A stretch of DNA of 64,000 nucleotides from Prorocentrum cordatum (GCA_963575745.1 CAUYUJ010019627.1:192664-256663), one strand, 5' to 3'. Numbered from the stretch's first letter, positions 34,397 through 43,280 are shown. Notes: generated from the sequence alone by a model not told the origin. Made by a program: numbers and translations.

Positions 34397-34828
34397 ATGG
34401 GCCCCCCGGCGGCCCTCATCAGTCACCTCCAGACCGCTGGGGTACGTGCTCTGGAACTGCTGGCGCTGCGGCAGTCGATCATCTCGGGGGTGCCGCCGTG
34501 CCCGGCAGTGTCGCTGGCGTGCCCGCTGGCGAACCTGACCTGCCCGCCGCAGGTCTGCCCGGCGCTGACGTGCGCGCCGCCGCCCTGCCCTCCTCCAGGG
34601 TGCCCGGCGCCGCTGGTCAACCTCTCCTGCCCGTCTGCAGGGGGAATCGTGGGAGCCGGCGAGTTCGACTCACCCTCGGCGTGCTGGGGGACTCTCGCTG
34701 GGATCGCGGCTGGGCTGGGGCTCGGCCGCGCCGTCCCGCGCCGCGGGCGTGCTGCTGGCGCCGAGAGAGATGATGATCGCGCACCGTCCCCTGCCCCCGC
34801 TCGCCGCGGAGGGGGAGTGGTGCGCTGA
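34397..34828 (+). CDS. Small Cys/Pro-rich ORF of the retroelement
   Basis: The first frame of the element encodes about 143 residues from the ATG at 34397. An upstream in-frame Met at 34331 is possible, but the sequence before 34397 is less structured. Residues about 30-80 are a run of CP dipeptides (PPCP, ACPL, TCPP, VCPA, GCPAP). A Gly/Ala-rich hydrophobic stretch (CWGTLAGIAAGLGLG) follows, then a basic tail (RRGRAAGAERDDDR). The pattern suggests a Cys-rich protein with a possible membrane-associated segment. It overlaps the start of the gag-like frame by about 80 bases in another frame. I recognise the overall design from dinoflagellate elements of this type, but its role is unknown. Confidence 0.5.
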   Translation: MGPPAALISHLQTAGVRALELLALRQSIISGVPPCPAVSLACPLANLTCPPQVCPALTCAPPPCPPPGCPAPLVNLSCPSAGGIVGAGEFDSPSACWGTLAGIAAGLGLGRAVPRRGRAAGAERDDDRAPSPAPARRGGGVVR

Positions 34829-36260
34829 CTTGGCGGTCGGCACGCTGGTCCGGGTCTCCTACGCCGGGGAGACCATGGACCACACGAGGGTCGTGCTGTG
34901 GTCCAGCCGCCGCATGGACCAGAGGCGACGAGTCCGAGGGCGACACGCCTACTGGGTGCTCTCCGCGGACGGCGACGTCTGGGAGGAGGACCTGAGCGGG
35001 AGGAATGCAGCGACTGGGCCGTCGGGCGGGTCGCTGCTGGACCAGGCGACGGGGAACCCGCCCGACGGCCGCCGCCTCTATCGGTTCCGTGCGCGGCCCA
35101 GCCTGGACGAGGTTGTGGAGCTGGCGGCGGAGTGTCGGGCCACTATGCTCAGGCGTGGGCAGGCCGAGGCGGAGGGGCCGACGAGAGTGGTGCTGGCCGA
35201 CGGGGCGGTGCGCCCCGGCCACGACTACTTCCCGTGGCTGGTGGCCCCGCGCCCGTGGGTGCTGACGGAGCCGCTCCCTGGCATGCCCATCGGGACCGTG
35301 GTGGATCCGCTCCCGGTGGGGGCGCTGCGCGACGGGAGCCGGGCCCTCGGCCTGCTCCCGAGCTGCGGCCGCTGGGCGAGGCTCGAGCAGGTGGACGAGG
35401 GCCAGATCGTCGAGTGGGCTGCCAAGAGGACGAAGGAGCTGCTGCTCGACCTCGGCGCGGAGCCCGACGCCATGGGCGCCGCCGAGCCGGTCGGCGGGAC
35501 TGAGACCCCTCCGCTGCGCGAGGCTCGCTCGTCTGGAGGCGACCGCCTAGGCGAGAAGCTGGGGCTGACCGCGGAGGAGCCCGCCGAGTCGGCCGCAGGG
35601 AAGGACGACGCCAGCGGCGACGCGCGCACGCTGTGGGTCGACTGGGACGAGCAGGGCGAACGCAGGAAGGAGTTCAAGCGGGCGGTGGCTGAGAGCTCGG
35701 ATGTGAAGTGGGACCATCACAGGCTGCCCGCCGACCGCACTTGCCTCCACACGTGCAAGATGATGGTGAACTTGAGTGGGTCCCCGCGCGCGTGGCTGGA
35801 GCGCTTTCTCAGGGAAAAGGGGATAGCTTCTACGGATCGAGTGGCGCACGAACTCCAAGTGTTGTGCGACATCCTGGAGGAAGCAGGCGAGTTTGACCAG
35901 ATCAATCTCGGAGGACTGGCCTGCTTGGAAGTGGCCGCCCTCCGGCTGAACCTGCTGGTGGACGCGCACAAGAGCGGGCCGGCCTCGTACTCGAACGCGA
36001 AGTACCTCTCGCCGCTGACCGACGTGGACCAGTTGATGGCTCCTGGCTTGCGGTCTCACGTGTCGAGGCGCGCCAAGGAGGAGTACGAGCTGATGCAGGG
36101 CGACAGGAAGGCCGAGGCGGTTGCTGCTGGGGCGGCTGGCGCGCGGGTTCCACCGCGCGAGGGGGCCGATGACTCGGCCAAGGGTGGCAAGGGCGGCGGC
36201 GGGGGCGGCCGGGGTAACAAGACCCGGGCGCGAGCCCTCGCGCCGCCCGTGCAGGCATGA
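34749..36260 (+). CDS. Gag-like ORF of the retroelement
   Basis: The frame encodes 503 residues and precedes RT, the usual place of a gag/capsid-like protein. The N-terminal 240 residues are a mixed globular region (about 28-75: WCADLAVGTLVRVSYAGETM and a YWVLSADGDVWEEDL strand-rich part). The middle is acidic and Ala/Gly-rich. Residues about 295-440 form a conserved-looking helical region beginning LWVDWDEQGERRKEFKRA and including WDHHRLP and LEEAGEFDQINLGGLACLEV. The tail (about 455-503) is Gly/Lys/Arg-rich (GGKGGGGGGRGNKTRAR), as expected of a nucleic-acid-binding C terminus; no CCHC zinc knuckle is present. Its TGA overlaps the ATG of the next frame as ATGA, pointing to coupled termination-reinitiation. 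The start could also be the Met-Met at residues 8-9. Confidence 0.7.
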   Translation: MLLAPREMMIAHRPLPPLAAEGEWCADLAVGTLVRVSYAGETMDHTRVVLWSSRRMDQRRRVRGRHAYWVLSADGDVWEEDLSGRNAATGPSGGSLLDQATGNPPDGRRLYRFRARPSLDEVVELAAECRATMLRRGQAEAEGPTRVVLADGAVRPGHDYFPWLVAPRPWVLTEPLPGMPIGTVVDPLPVGALRDGSRALGLLPSCGRWARLEQVDEGQIVEWAAKRTKELLLDLGAEPDAMGAAEPVGGTETPPLREARSSGGDRLGEKLGLTAEEPAESAAGKDDASGDARTLWVDWDEQGERRKEFKRAVAESSDVKWDHHRLPADRTCLHTCKMMVNLSGSPRAWLERFLREKGIASTDRVAHELQVLCDILEEAGEFDQINLGGLACLEVAALRLNLLVDAHKSGPASYSNAKYLSPLTDVDQLMAPGLRSHVSRRAKEEYELMQGDRKAEAVAAGAAGARVPPREGADDSAKGGKGGGGGGRGNKTRARALAPPVQA

Positions 36261-38760
36261 CGGACCAGTCTCAGCCGGCGGAGTGGGCCCCTGCCGGCTG
36301 GGCTAACACATCGGCCCGGCGAGCGCCGCTGGCCCTGGCGAGCGGGGATAGGGACCTCTTCCCCCTCCCTCGCCTGGCCAGGCCGCCCGCCAGCAGGGGC
36401 GGCAGCCGCGCCCGGATTGCTGGCGCTCGGCGGCGGCGCGAGCACGAATTGGTGAACGGCGCGATCGACTCTCTCAACTGGCTTGCTGGATGGGAGCCTG
36501 ACGACGTGGGCCCGCCGCGCTCCCTGGACGCCATGGGGGGCAAGCATGCTGGGATCGTGCAGTGGGTGGCCAGCGAAGCTCTTCGGCGCCAAGCCGCAGC
36601 TCCCAGCCCCTGTCCGTCCCAAGAGGCATCGCTCAGTGCGTTGCTCAAGGGGTGCTCGATCTACGACACGTCGGGCTCCCCGAGGAACCTGGCCTCCTTC
36701 GTCCGCGAGCGCGTGTCCTTGCCCCCTTCGGTTGTCGGCTGCCTCCAGGTGGACGATATCGTGGGCGAGGCCGGCCGCACCTACCTGAAGGAGAATCAAA
36801 AGCGTATGAGGCGGCCGATCGAGGAGATCGATTTTGACAGCTTGCCGACTCCCTATTTTGACCCGCTGCTGAAGCGGAACAAGAAGATGTACCACAACTT
36901 TTTGAAGGATCTCTCGTCCCGCGGGCTCTTGCTCGCCACCTTGTCTCCCGCAGAGCAGGCTGGCCTGTTCTTCGTGAAGAAGGCCGACAGCGACAAGATG
37001 CGCATGATCGTGGATGCGCGCCGGGCGAACGCTTGGTTCGGCGTGCCCCCCAGCGTCCAGCTCCTGTCGTGCGAGGGGTTCGGCAGGGTGGAGGTGAAGC
37101 TCCCAGAGGGCGTCGCCTTCGGCTCGGCGCGGGGAGAGGAGCTGCTGAACGGCTTCAAGCTCTTCTTGGGCATGACGGACGTCAAGGACTGCTTCTACAG
37201 GATGCGCATCCCGGTGAGCCTGGCGAAGTTCTTCTCGCTGCCCGCCGCCCCGGCTCACGTCCTGGGCCTGGAGGGGCACGAGCTGGAGGGGGCGAGGCTG
37301 GGCTGCGACACCCTCGTCTTCCCCTGCATCGGGGCTCTCCCCATGGGATTCTCTTGGTCCCTTTTCCTCGCCCAAGACGCGAACGAGGAGAGGGTCGTCC
37401 GGTCTGATCCGTGGCCAGGGGGAGACACGGCAGTCTCGGAGCGGGTCCTGATGAGTGATCGCGGACCGCCGCTCGTCGTGGAGGTTGAGCCCGGGCTGCA
37501 CGGGGGTGCCTACGTGTACGTCGACAACATGGGGGTGCTCGCCCCCTCGGAGGGCCTCGCCAAGAGCGCCCTCGAGAGCTGGACTGGTCTCTTCGAGGGG
37601 GTCGGCCTTGACTTGCACAAGAGCTCGGTGGGCTCGGGCGCGTGCGAGGCGCTCGGGACCAAGCTTGACCTCGAGCTGATGAGGTCGGGCGTGAGCGACG
37701 GACGGTTCTGGAAGGTGTACCTGGGACTGGGGGGCCTGCTAGCCCGCGGCCGAGCGACAGGGCGCGCCTTGGAGGTGGTGCTGGGCCACTGCACCTTCTG
37801 CGGGCTGGCCCTCCGAGGGTCTCTGAGTTGCTGGCACGCCTCGTACCGCTTCATCCAGCGGCACTACCTGGAGCCCGCCCGGCTGTGGGCAGAAGTCGTG
37901 AAGGAGATCAAGATGTTCCGCGGGCTGCTCACCCTGATGGTTCAGGACTGGTGGCGGCCATGGAACTGCTGCGTGCTCCAGACCGACGCGAGCGAGAGCG
38001 GCTGGGGCATGGCGCAGTCGTTCTGGCCGCAGCACGTGGTGGAGCAGGTTGGCCGGCTGCCTGAGCGAGCCCGTTTTCGTTCGGCGCTGGGCAGACCGGC
38101 GCGAGAGAGCGCGCTCGCTGCCGCCAACCTTGCTTGGGACAGCTCGGGCGCCCTGTGCAGTTTTGAGGACATGAAGAATCCTGACTCTCTTGCGTCTGAC
38201 CCCCTGTCCTCGTGGGAGCTCGACCCCGGGTTCGCTGAAGTGCCCTGGCAGTGGCTCCGAAAGGGGGCCTGGGAGACCGTCCGGTCCGGGGTCTGGCGTT
38301 TTGCTGAGGACATCCTGATCCTTGAAGCCAGGGCCCTCGTAAAATCGATCCAGCGGCTGGCAAAGACCGCGCACGGGGTCTGTGTGCGACAGCTCTTTCT
38401 GTCCGACAATATGTCTGTGGTGCTATCCTTTTCCAGGGCTCGTTCGTCCCGCTTCAGCTTGCTGGTTCAGATCCGTCGATTCTACGCCTATGCGATTGCG
38501 TTGGGGCTTACGCCCGCTATTCGATGGATCCCCTCGGAGTTTAATGAAAGCGATGAAGGCAGCAGGGTTTTTTCTGAGAGTGACAGTAATATTCTCACAT
38601 CCCTCTTGGATGAGAAGTTCCAGGCCGATCTGAATCTGCTCACCCGTCCTCCAAGAGCCGTCCCTGTGAAAGACAATACGCGGGATCCTCTCCGTAGCCG
38701 TTTTGGCCCACACCATTCTTTCTTGGCTGAGATTCCCGAGGCGCCCGACTTGCCAGAGAC
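36257..38760 (+). CDS. Reverse transcriptase / RNase H of the DIRS-like element
   Basis: RT copies element RNA into DNA and RNase H degrades the RNA strand. Numbering from the ATG at 36257: a basic, Arg-rich N terminus, then RT from about residue 195. Motif A is GMTDVKDCFYRM with Asp 308. Motif B region reads GALPMGFSWSLFLAQ. Motif C is YVYVDNMGVL, with Asp 423 followed by Asn 424 instead of the usual second Asp. RNase H has LQTDASESGWG (Asp 577), EARALVKSIQRL, LFLSDNMSVV and WIPSEFNESDEGSR, typical of DIRS-type RNase H. The same frame stays open without a stop to 41050, across the recombinase gene, and there encodes the methyltransferase-like domain; I end this entry where RT/RNase H similarity ends. 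The start overlaps the gag-like stop (ATGA). Confidence 0.88.
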
Positions 38761-38768
38761 GGCGGGCC

Positions 38769-40193
38769 ATGGCCCCCGAGAGGGCTCGGGTGCTGGCCGA
38801 GCCGGTGCCGCAGGCGCGGACGCCCCCCCAGCGGGCAGGCGCTCGGCGGCCGGCCGCACGGACTCGTGCGCTGGCAGGCGCGGCAGCGCAGGCGGGCTCG
38901 CGCTCGGACCCGAGCGGTGCGAGGGCGATCGCCAGCCCCGGGGCGCTGGGCCGGACGCGGGTGCTGGTGCCGGCCCCCCTCTTGCCTTCAAGGAAGAGGG
39001 CCAGCCAGGCTGGACGGCATCTCTCGGCCCTCGACGAGAGGGACGCGAACGGGCTGGACCTCGCTGGAGACGCCGGGGAGGACGCCGAGGGCGACAGCAG
39101 CTCCAGCGGCTCCGACTCGGTGGTGGAGCAGCTGGGGCGGACTCGGGCCCGAATGCGGCAGCTGCGCGCGCGGAGGGCGCACCGGCGGGCGAAGCTGTAC
39201 GCCGATGCTATCCTGGCGGCGCAGGGCGAGGGCGTGAGCCTCCTGGAGACCTTGGCGGTGACCCAGGCGACGCAGGTGAGGTACCAGCGATATCTCGATC
39301 GTTTCTACTCTCGTGCCGGCCTGAGCCGGAGGGAGATCCTGGCGAAGCCGGACACGGAGATCGACGAGCTCATGTGCAATTACATGACCGAGAAATACTT
39401 GCAGGGCGAGCAGAGCAACTACGGAGACCAGACGGTCGCGGCCTGGGTCAGCGCGAACCCGGACTTCGGGCGCGTGGGAGGTCGCAAGCTGCCGCGGACC
39501 TGGCGGGCGCTGAAGGCCTGGCGCAGGCTGACTCCGGGCAGGCGGCGGAAGGCCCTTGCCCTTCCGGTCTGGTGCGGGCTGGCCTGGAGGCTGGCGCAGC
39601 GAGGACACCTACGCCTGGGCATCTTCTTGATGATAGGCGTATCGATCTATGGTCGGCCCTCGACTTTGCTGGCCGCCCGGCGGTGCGACCTCGTGCCTCC
39701 GTCCCCTGGTGTCAGCCGGCACTGGGCTCTGTTGACCCACCCGCTGGAGCGGAAGAGGCCGAGCAAGCGTGGGCACTTCGACGAGGGCTGCCCCCTGGAC
39801 TCGCCGTACCTCCAGGGCTTAGACGAGGTGTTCGGGCGGCTGGCCTCGACGACGTCGAAGGAGCCGCTGTGGAACTTCAGCTACCCCGAGGCAGCGACGC
39901 TGCTCAAGGAGGCGGCAGAGGACCTCGGGGTGGCCCCAGTGACATTGTACCAGATGAGACACTCGGGCGCCAGCATCGACCTGGCGAAGGGCTGGCGCAG
40001 TCTGACCTCGGCTCAGCGACGCGGGGAGTGGACGCAGGCGAAGTCAATGCACCGCTACGAGCACAGCAGCAGGCTCGGCAGCGACTATGCAAAGCTCGAC
40101 CCCCGGCTGCGCGCGACGTGCGAGGAGGCGGAGAGGCAGCTGGCGCTCATCCTGACGGACCGTCCCCACAACGTGCAGCTGTGGCGCAAGTGA
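38769..40193 (+). CDS. Tyrosine recombinase of the DIRS-like element
   Basis: Tyrosine recombinases cut and rejoin DNA through a covalent 3'-phosphotyrosine; in DIRS elements the enzyme integrates the circular cDNA. The frame is open from 38703; the ATG at 38769 (GGGCCATGG context) is the likely start. After about 130 basic, Ala/Arg-rich residues comes a SAM-like N domain (TQATQVRYQRYLDRFYSRAG). Counting from 38703, the catalytic domain has Arg 318 (IYGRPSTLLAARRCD), the second Arg in YQMRHSGAS (Arg 419, with Tyr at the usual first His position), Trp 443 (RRGEWTQ) and the nucleophile Tyr 452 (SMHRYEHS). All catalytic positions are therefore filled. The frame is +1 relative to RT/RNase H, which stays open beneath it. 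Expression may need frameshifting, internal initiation or splicing. Confidence 0.88.
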   Translation: MAPERARVLAEPVPQARTPPQRAGARRPAARTRALAGAAAQAGSRSDPSGARAIASPGALGRTRVLVPAPLLPSRKRASQAGRHLSALDERDANGLDLAGDAGEDAEGDSSSSGSDSVVEQLGRTRARMRQLRARRAHRRAKLYADAILAAQGEGVSLLETLAVTQATQVRYQRYLDRFYSRAGLSRREILAKPDTEIDELMCNYMTEKYLQGEQSNYGDQTVAAWVSANPDFGRVGGRKLPRTWRALKAWRRLTPGRRRKALALPVWCGLAWRLAQRGHLRLGIFLMIGVSIYGRPSTLLAARRCDLVPPSPGVSRHWALLTHPLERKRPSKRGHFDEGCPLDSPYLQGLDEVFGRLASTTSKEPLWNFSYPEAATLLKEAAEDLGVAPVTLYQMRHSGASIDLAKGWRSLTSAQRRGEWTQAKSMHRYEHSSRLGSDYAKLDPRLRATCEEAERQLALILTDRPHNVQLWRK

Positions 40194-40196
40194 GCC

Positions 40197-41050
40197 AGCT
40201 ACACCTGGGCTACCGAGGAGGCCGCTCCCGTGGCCGCCTTCGCCGCTCGCGCCTCGGCAAGGGCCAGTACCTCGGCGATCTTTTCGCAGGCTGCCGAGCT
40301 GTGTCTCGGGCGGCCGAGGCCGAGGGCTTCCGTGCGAGAAGTTGGGACGTCATCTATGATGCAGAGTGGCAGGATTTGTTGTCGCCGGCCGTGCTGCGGG
40401 CGATCAAATCTGACGCTCGAGCTGGCCGGCTGGTGGCCGCGGCAATGGCCCCTCCATGCCAGACTTTTTCCCTCGCGCACGACAGGTCGAGGCCGGTGCG
40501 CAGCCGCGAGAAGCCATGGGGCTTCCCTGCCTCCGAGCTGACGCCTGCCGATGCCGAAGCAGTGGAATTAGGCAACCGCCTCGCTCGGGTTGCGCTTTCC
40601 CTCTTCAGATTCTTTTTGAAGCTGGGGGTTCCCGTAATCCTCGAACATCCCTTGACGAGCCGGCTGTGGCATACTGCTGAGGTGTGCGACTTATCGCACC
40701 ATAGACATGTCTATCTGGCTGAACTGGACCAGTGTCAGTATGGAGCAAGATGGAAGAAGCCCACACGGCTCCTCTGTGCACACGTGAATCACGAAGATAT
40801 AATTAAGCTCACCCGTCGATGCCGACCAAAAGGCTGTATATGTTCTAAGACTGGGAAACCCCATTGGCAACTCAGCGGCGGGGGGCCAGGCGGCCTCCGC
40901 CGTACCCGCATTGCTTCTGAGTACCCTCCTGGTCTGGCACGAGCAATGGTCTCTACCCTTTTAGCTAGTACTGTTGAAAAGCGAGCTTGTCACTCCCACC
41001 CTTTCTCTCCCCACCCTAGCGAACATCCTACCTGGATAGCTTCGGGATGA
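40197..41050 (+). CDS. Methyltransferase-like domain of the DIRS-like element
   Basis: The domain lies in the RT frame directly after the recombinase stop. Visible features: a SAM-binding-like motif I (YLGDLFAGCRAVSRAAEAEG), an acidic motif II/III (WDVIYDAEWQDLL), motif IV-like AAAMAPPCQTFSLA with PPC (the Cys would be the C5 nucleophile), a motif VI-like LEHPLTSRLW, then CQYGARWKKPTRLLC and CSKTGKPHWQLSG, which look structural. The C terminus closes with RIASEYPPGLARAMVSTLL. Known DIRS/PAT elements often carry a Dam-like N6-adenine methyltransferase; the PPC motif here points instead towards a C5-type fold. It has no own ATG near the boundary and is -1 relative to the recombinase. The same order and -1 relation occur in the element at 49.5-51.8 kb. 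Confidence 0.75.
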
Positions 41051-41061
41051 TTTGGGAGATT

Positions 41062-41086
41062 GAGTTTTAAGGCATGCCTTTAAGCT
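41062..41086. repeat. 25-bp imperfect palindrome after the last ORF
   Basis: GAGTTTTAAGGCATGCC followed by TTTAAGCTC folds on itself around GGCATGCC with two mismatched pairs. It lies 12 bases after the stop at 41050 and could be a transcript-end hairpin or recombination-related structure of the element. Confidence 0.6.
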
Positions 41087-41159
41087 CAAAGCCTCTGGCC
41101 ATGACGAGTCCAGAGTTTCGCTAGATTCAGTCTCCGCAAGAAAAATGGGACCGTTGCTC

Positions 41160-41212
41160 TGGAGGTTTTAGAACGGGTTGAGCAGAGGGGCCATACGTGT
41201 GATGTTGGGCAA
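41160..41212 (+). repeat. Right 53-bp direct repeat of the retroelement
   Basis: Identical to 34255-34307. The base after it (G, 41213) completes an AG immediately before the next H2 exon. Confidence 0.95.
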
Positions 41213-41213
41213 G

Positions 41214-41339
41214 CACAGCAAGAGGGACAGCAGCAGGGACGCCAACAAGGGCAAGCGCAAGGACGGCAAACACAAGGCCAAGAGCTCCAAGGACAAGAAG
41301 AGGAAGCGCAACCGCTCGTCTTCGTCCTCGGACCGAGGG
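41214..41339 (+). CDS. Host gene H2, Lys/Arg/Ser-rich exon (126 nt)
   Basis: Encodes 42 residues opening HSKRDSSRDANKGKRKDGKH and closing KKRKRNRSSSSSDRG. It starts directly after GGGCAAG, whose AG is formed from the end of the right 53-bp repeat plus one base. It ends before GTCGGG. Phase 0 on both sides and exactly the same length as the exon upstream of the retroelement, though the two sequences do not align convincingly. The alternative frame is also open (Gln-rich) but does not fit the phase of the flanking exons. Confidence 0.65.
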
Positions 41340-42180
41340 GTCGGGTGTTGGAGCTGTGGAATGAAGAGATGAGGAGACAGGGCGGCGGGGGCGCATTTGC
41401 AAATGCGCCCCCGCCGCCCTGTCTCCTCATCTCTGCATTCCACAGTTCCAACACTAAACTTAGGTATCGATAGAACTACTAGCCTGAATAGCATCAGAAT
41501 TCGGAAACTGCAGACGCACAACGCACACACGCACGCATACATCCATATGTATATATACGTGTGTGTACATATGTGTATTTAAATGTTCGTGGGGTTATTC
41601 ATTGGTATATGTATAATTAGCACATGAATACACGCACATGCACAAACCATATGAACGCACACAGGCATCTCTAAACATATAAAGACATACGCTGTACGCT
41701 GTCGGTGCGAAGACACATCGCATAATACAATACAATAGCAATCGTATCATATTTTGCTGGAGCTGGCATGCGCATACCGCGGCATACCACTAACTAGTAG
41801 ACATAGTTGGCGTGGACAACTGCTACCCAGCCATATCATAACACTTCGCATCATATTAGTAACCCAGCTATCCTTATCAACAGATAGTTGGTGAGTGCAC
41901 CACGAAGGAAGTGGCAAAATAATTCCTACGCCACTCCCATCACCTCTCAAACGCCAGCAGAGCGCCCCAACGGCCCTCGGGATGGCGAGGCCCCAGGAAG
42001 CCTCACCGAACAGGCTCTCATGGAGCCCCTGTGCCCCGAGATCCACGAGGCCATCATCGGGCGAGGCCTGCGAGGTCGCCCCTGGGAAGCCCCTGAGAGG
42101 CCCGTTGTTTCAAACCACCCTTAGCTCGTGGGCGAGCCTCATCAGTCTGCCAAGGCCCTCGGGAGATTCTTGACCCCCAG
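41340..42180 (+). other. H2 intron 3 (GT-AG, 841 nt)
   Basis: Begins GTCGGG and ends TTGACCCCCAG. Besides the palindrome it contains AT-rich CATACGCAC/ATATGTATAT sequence at about 41510-41700. No gene is seen in it. Confidence 0.6.
41345..41454. repeat. 110-bp near-perfect palindrome at the start of H2 intron 3
   Basis: Left arm begins GTGTTGGAGCTGTGGAATGA; right arm ends TTCCACAGTTCCAACAC. The centre (GCATTTGCAAATGC) is at 41399/41400, with no spacer. Two mismatched pairs are visible in 55. Transcribed RNA would form a long, GC-rich hairpin five bases downstream of the donor. Confidence 0.95.
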
Positions 42181-42390
42181 GGCTCGGACAGCCACTCCAA
42201 GGGCAAGACCAAGCGCAAGCCCGAGGTCGTGCTGGCGCAGAACGCCCGCGTGCCCAAGCCGAAGAAGTTTGCGAAGGCGAAGGGCCAGCCGAAGCCTGCT
42301 CCGAAGCACCCGAAGGTAGCGGCGGCCATTCGCGTGCCTGGGTTCAAAGACAAGGGTGGCGAGCGTAGCAGCTCATCTTCGGAGTCTTGA
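42181..42390 (+). CDS. Host gene H2, terminal exon
   Basis: Starts after CCCCCAG in phase 0 and encodes 69 residues opening GSDSHSKGKTKRKPEVVLAQ, then a Lys/Pro-rich segment (PKPKKFAKAKGQPKPAPKHP), and closing with a Ser run (GGERSSSSSES) before TGA. The C terminus keeps the basic and Ser-rich character of the earlier exons. The frame is clean and the following 300 bases lack coding signal, so this is read as the gene end. Confidence 0.65.
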   Translation, partial: GSDSHSKGKTKRKPEVVLAQNARVPKPKKFAKAKGQPKPAPKHPKVAAAIRVPGFKDKGGERSSSSSES

Positions 42391-43280
42391 GGCTCGATGG
42401 GTATGAAGAGTGTGCCAACGCTGCTCGTCGGACCTCGCCCTTTGGGGGCAACTGCGAGGCCAGCGGGCTGCAGGCCGACGCCGCAGTGAATTAGGCCGCT
42501 GGGCGAGGCGCAGCTGCATTCGGTTTCGTGGAATGCGGCAGGCTGTGCCCAACCCGTTTCCAGGGATGTGGAGCCCTGGGTCGCGCGACGAGGGCGTCGC
42601 GTGGCATAGGTGTTTTGTGCTGCCCTGGGGCCCCAGTCGCAGAGGAAAAGGAAAGAGCCTGTGACTGGATCCATCAGCAACGCAACAATTAGCGTCTTGT
42701 CGGTGTTGCTGAACTGGGGCCCCAGGGCGAGTAGCTAGCTTCTTTGCGTTCCGTTTTCTTCTACTTCCACACCCCGCGCCTCCCCTTCTCGATGATATCG
42801 GCGCCCCAGCGCAAAGATAAACGAAGTGTTCCCCTCAAGGGGGACACATCTTTTATTCTCCGCATCCCTCCTCCCTCCTCCCTCCTCCTCCTCATCCTGA
42901 TCCCCCTCCTCGCGCCCTGCCTCTGGCGCAGAGACCTCGCCAGACCCATCGCAAAATCTGCTAAACCAATCCCTGCAGCCGTCGTAGCAATGTTACCGTC
43001 GTTGACGCTGCAAGCGCTCTTGCTAACCACGGATCACTGCGACGGGGGTGCACCTCGCAATTGCGGATAAGAGTGAGGGGGTGGGCTGACCAGCGCGGCG
43101 TCCGCGACCCGCCCGCGGCCCCTGTCGTGGAAGGCTCTCTGCGTGGGATCTCGGGAGCACGATTCAAGAACAAAAACGCCCCAGAGATCTTTCAATTGAA
43201 CCCTGGGGCTATCCCAGGAGTCGCTTTGGCTATCTTGGGGGCCTCCTGGGCCGTCTCCAGCATTCATAAAAAACAAATGC
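42391..43280. other. H2 3' flank and unassigned sequence
   Basis: Mixed sequence with a C/T-rich part at about 42860-42930. No credible gene or repeat array. Confidence 0.5.

Larger units (their letters stand above)
34255..41212 (+). mobile_element. Complete DIRS-like tyrosine-recombinase retroelement inside an intron
   Basis: The unit is bounded by 53-bp identical direct repeats (34255-34307 and 41160-41212). It carries five reading frames in one orientation, the same as the host gene: a Cys/Pro-rich ORF, a gag-like ORF, RT/RNase H, a tyrosine recombinase and a methyltransferase-like domain. It has no integrase of the DDE type and no long LTR. DIRS-order elements are known to carry RT, RNase H, a tyrosine recombinase and often a methyltransferase, and to end in inverted or split direct repeats. 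The frames show no internal stop, so the copy looks recent. The element fills H2 intron 2 (34260-41213) completely. Confidence 0.85.

Noticed and set aside
36056-37618. Minus-strand frame of 520 codons opposite RT
   Set aside because: Antisense shadow of a GC-rich gene; the plus strand has clear RT motifs.
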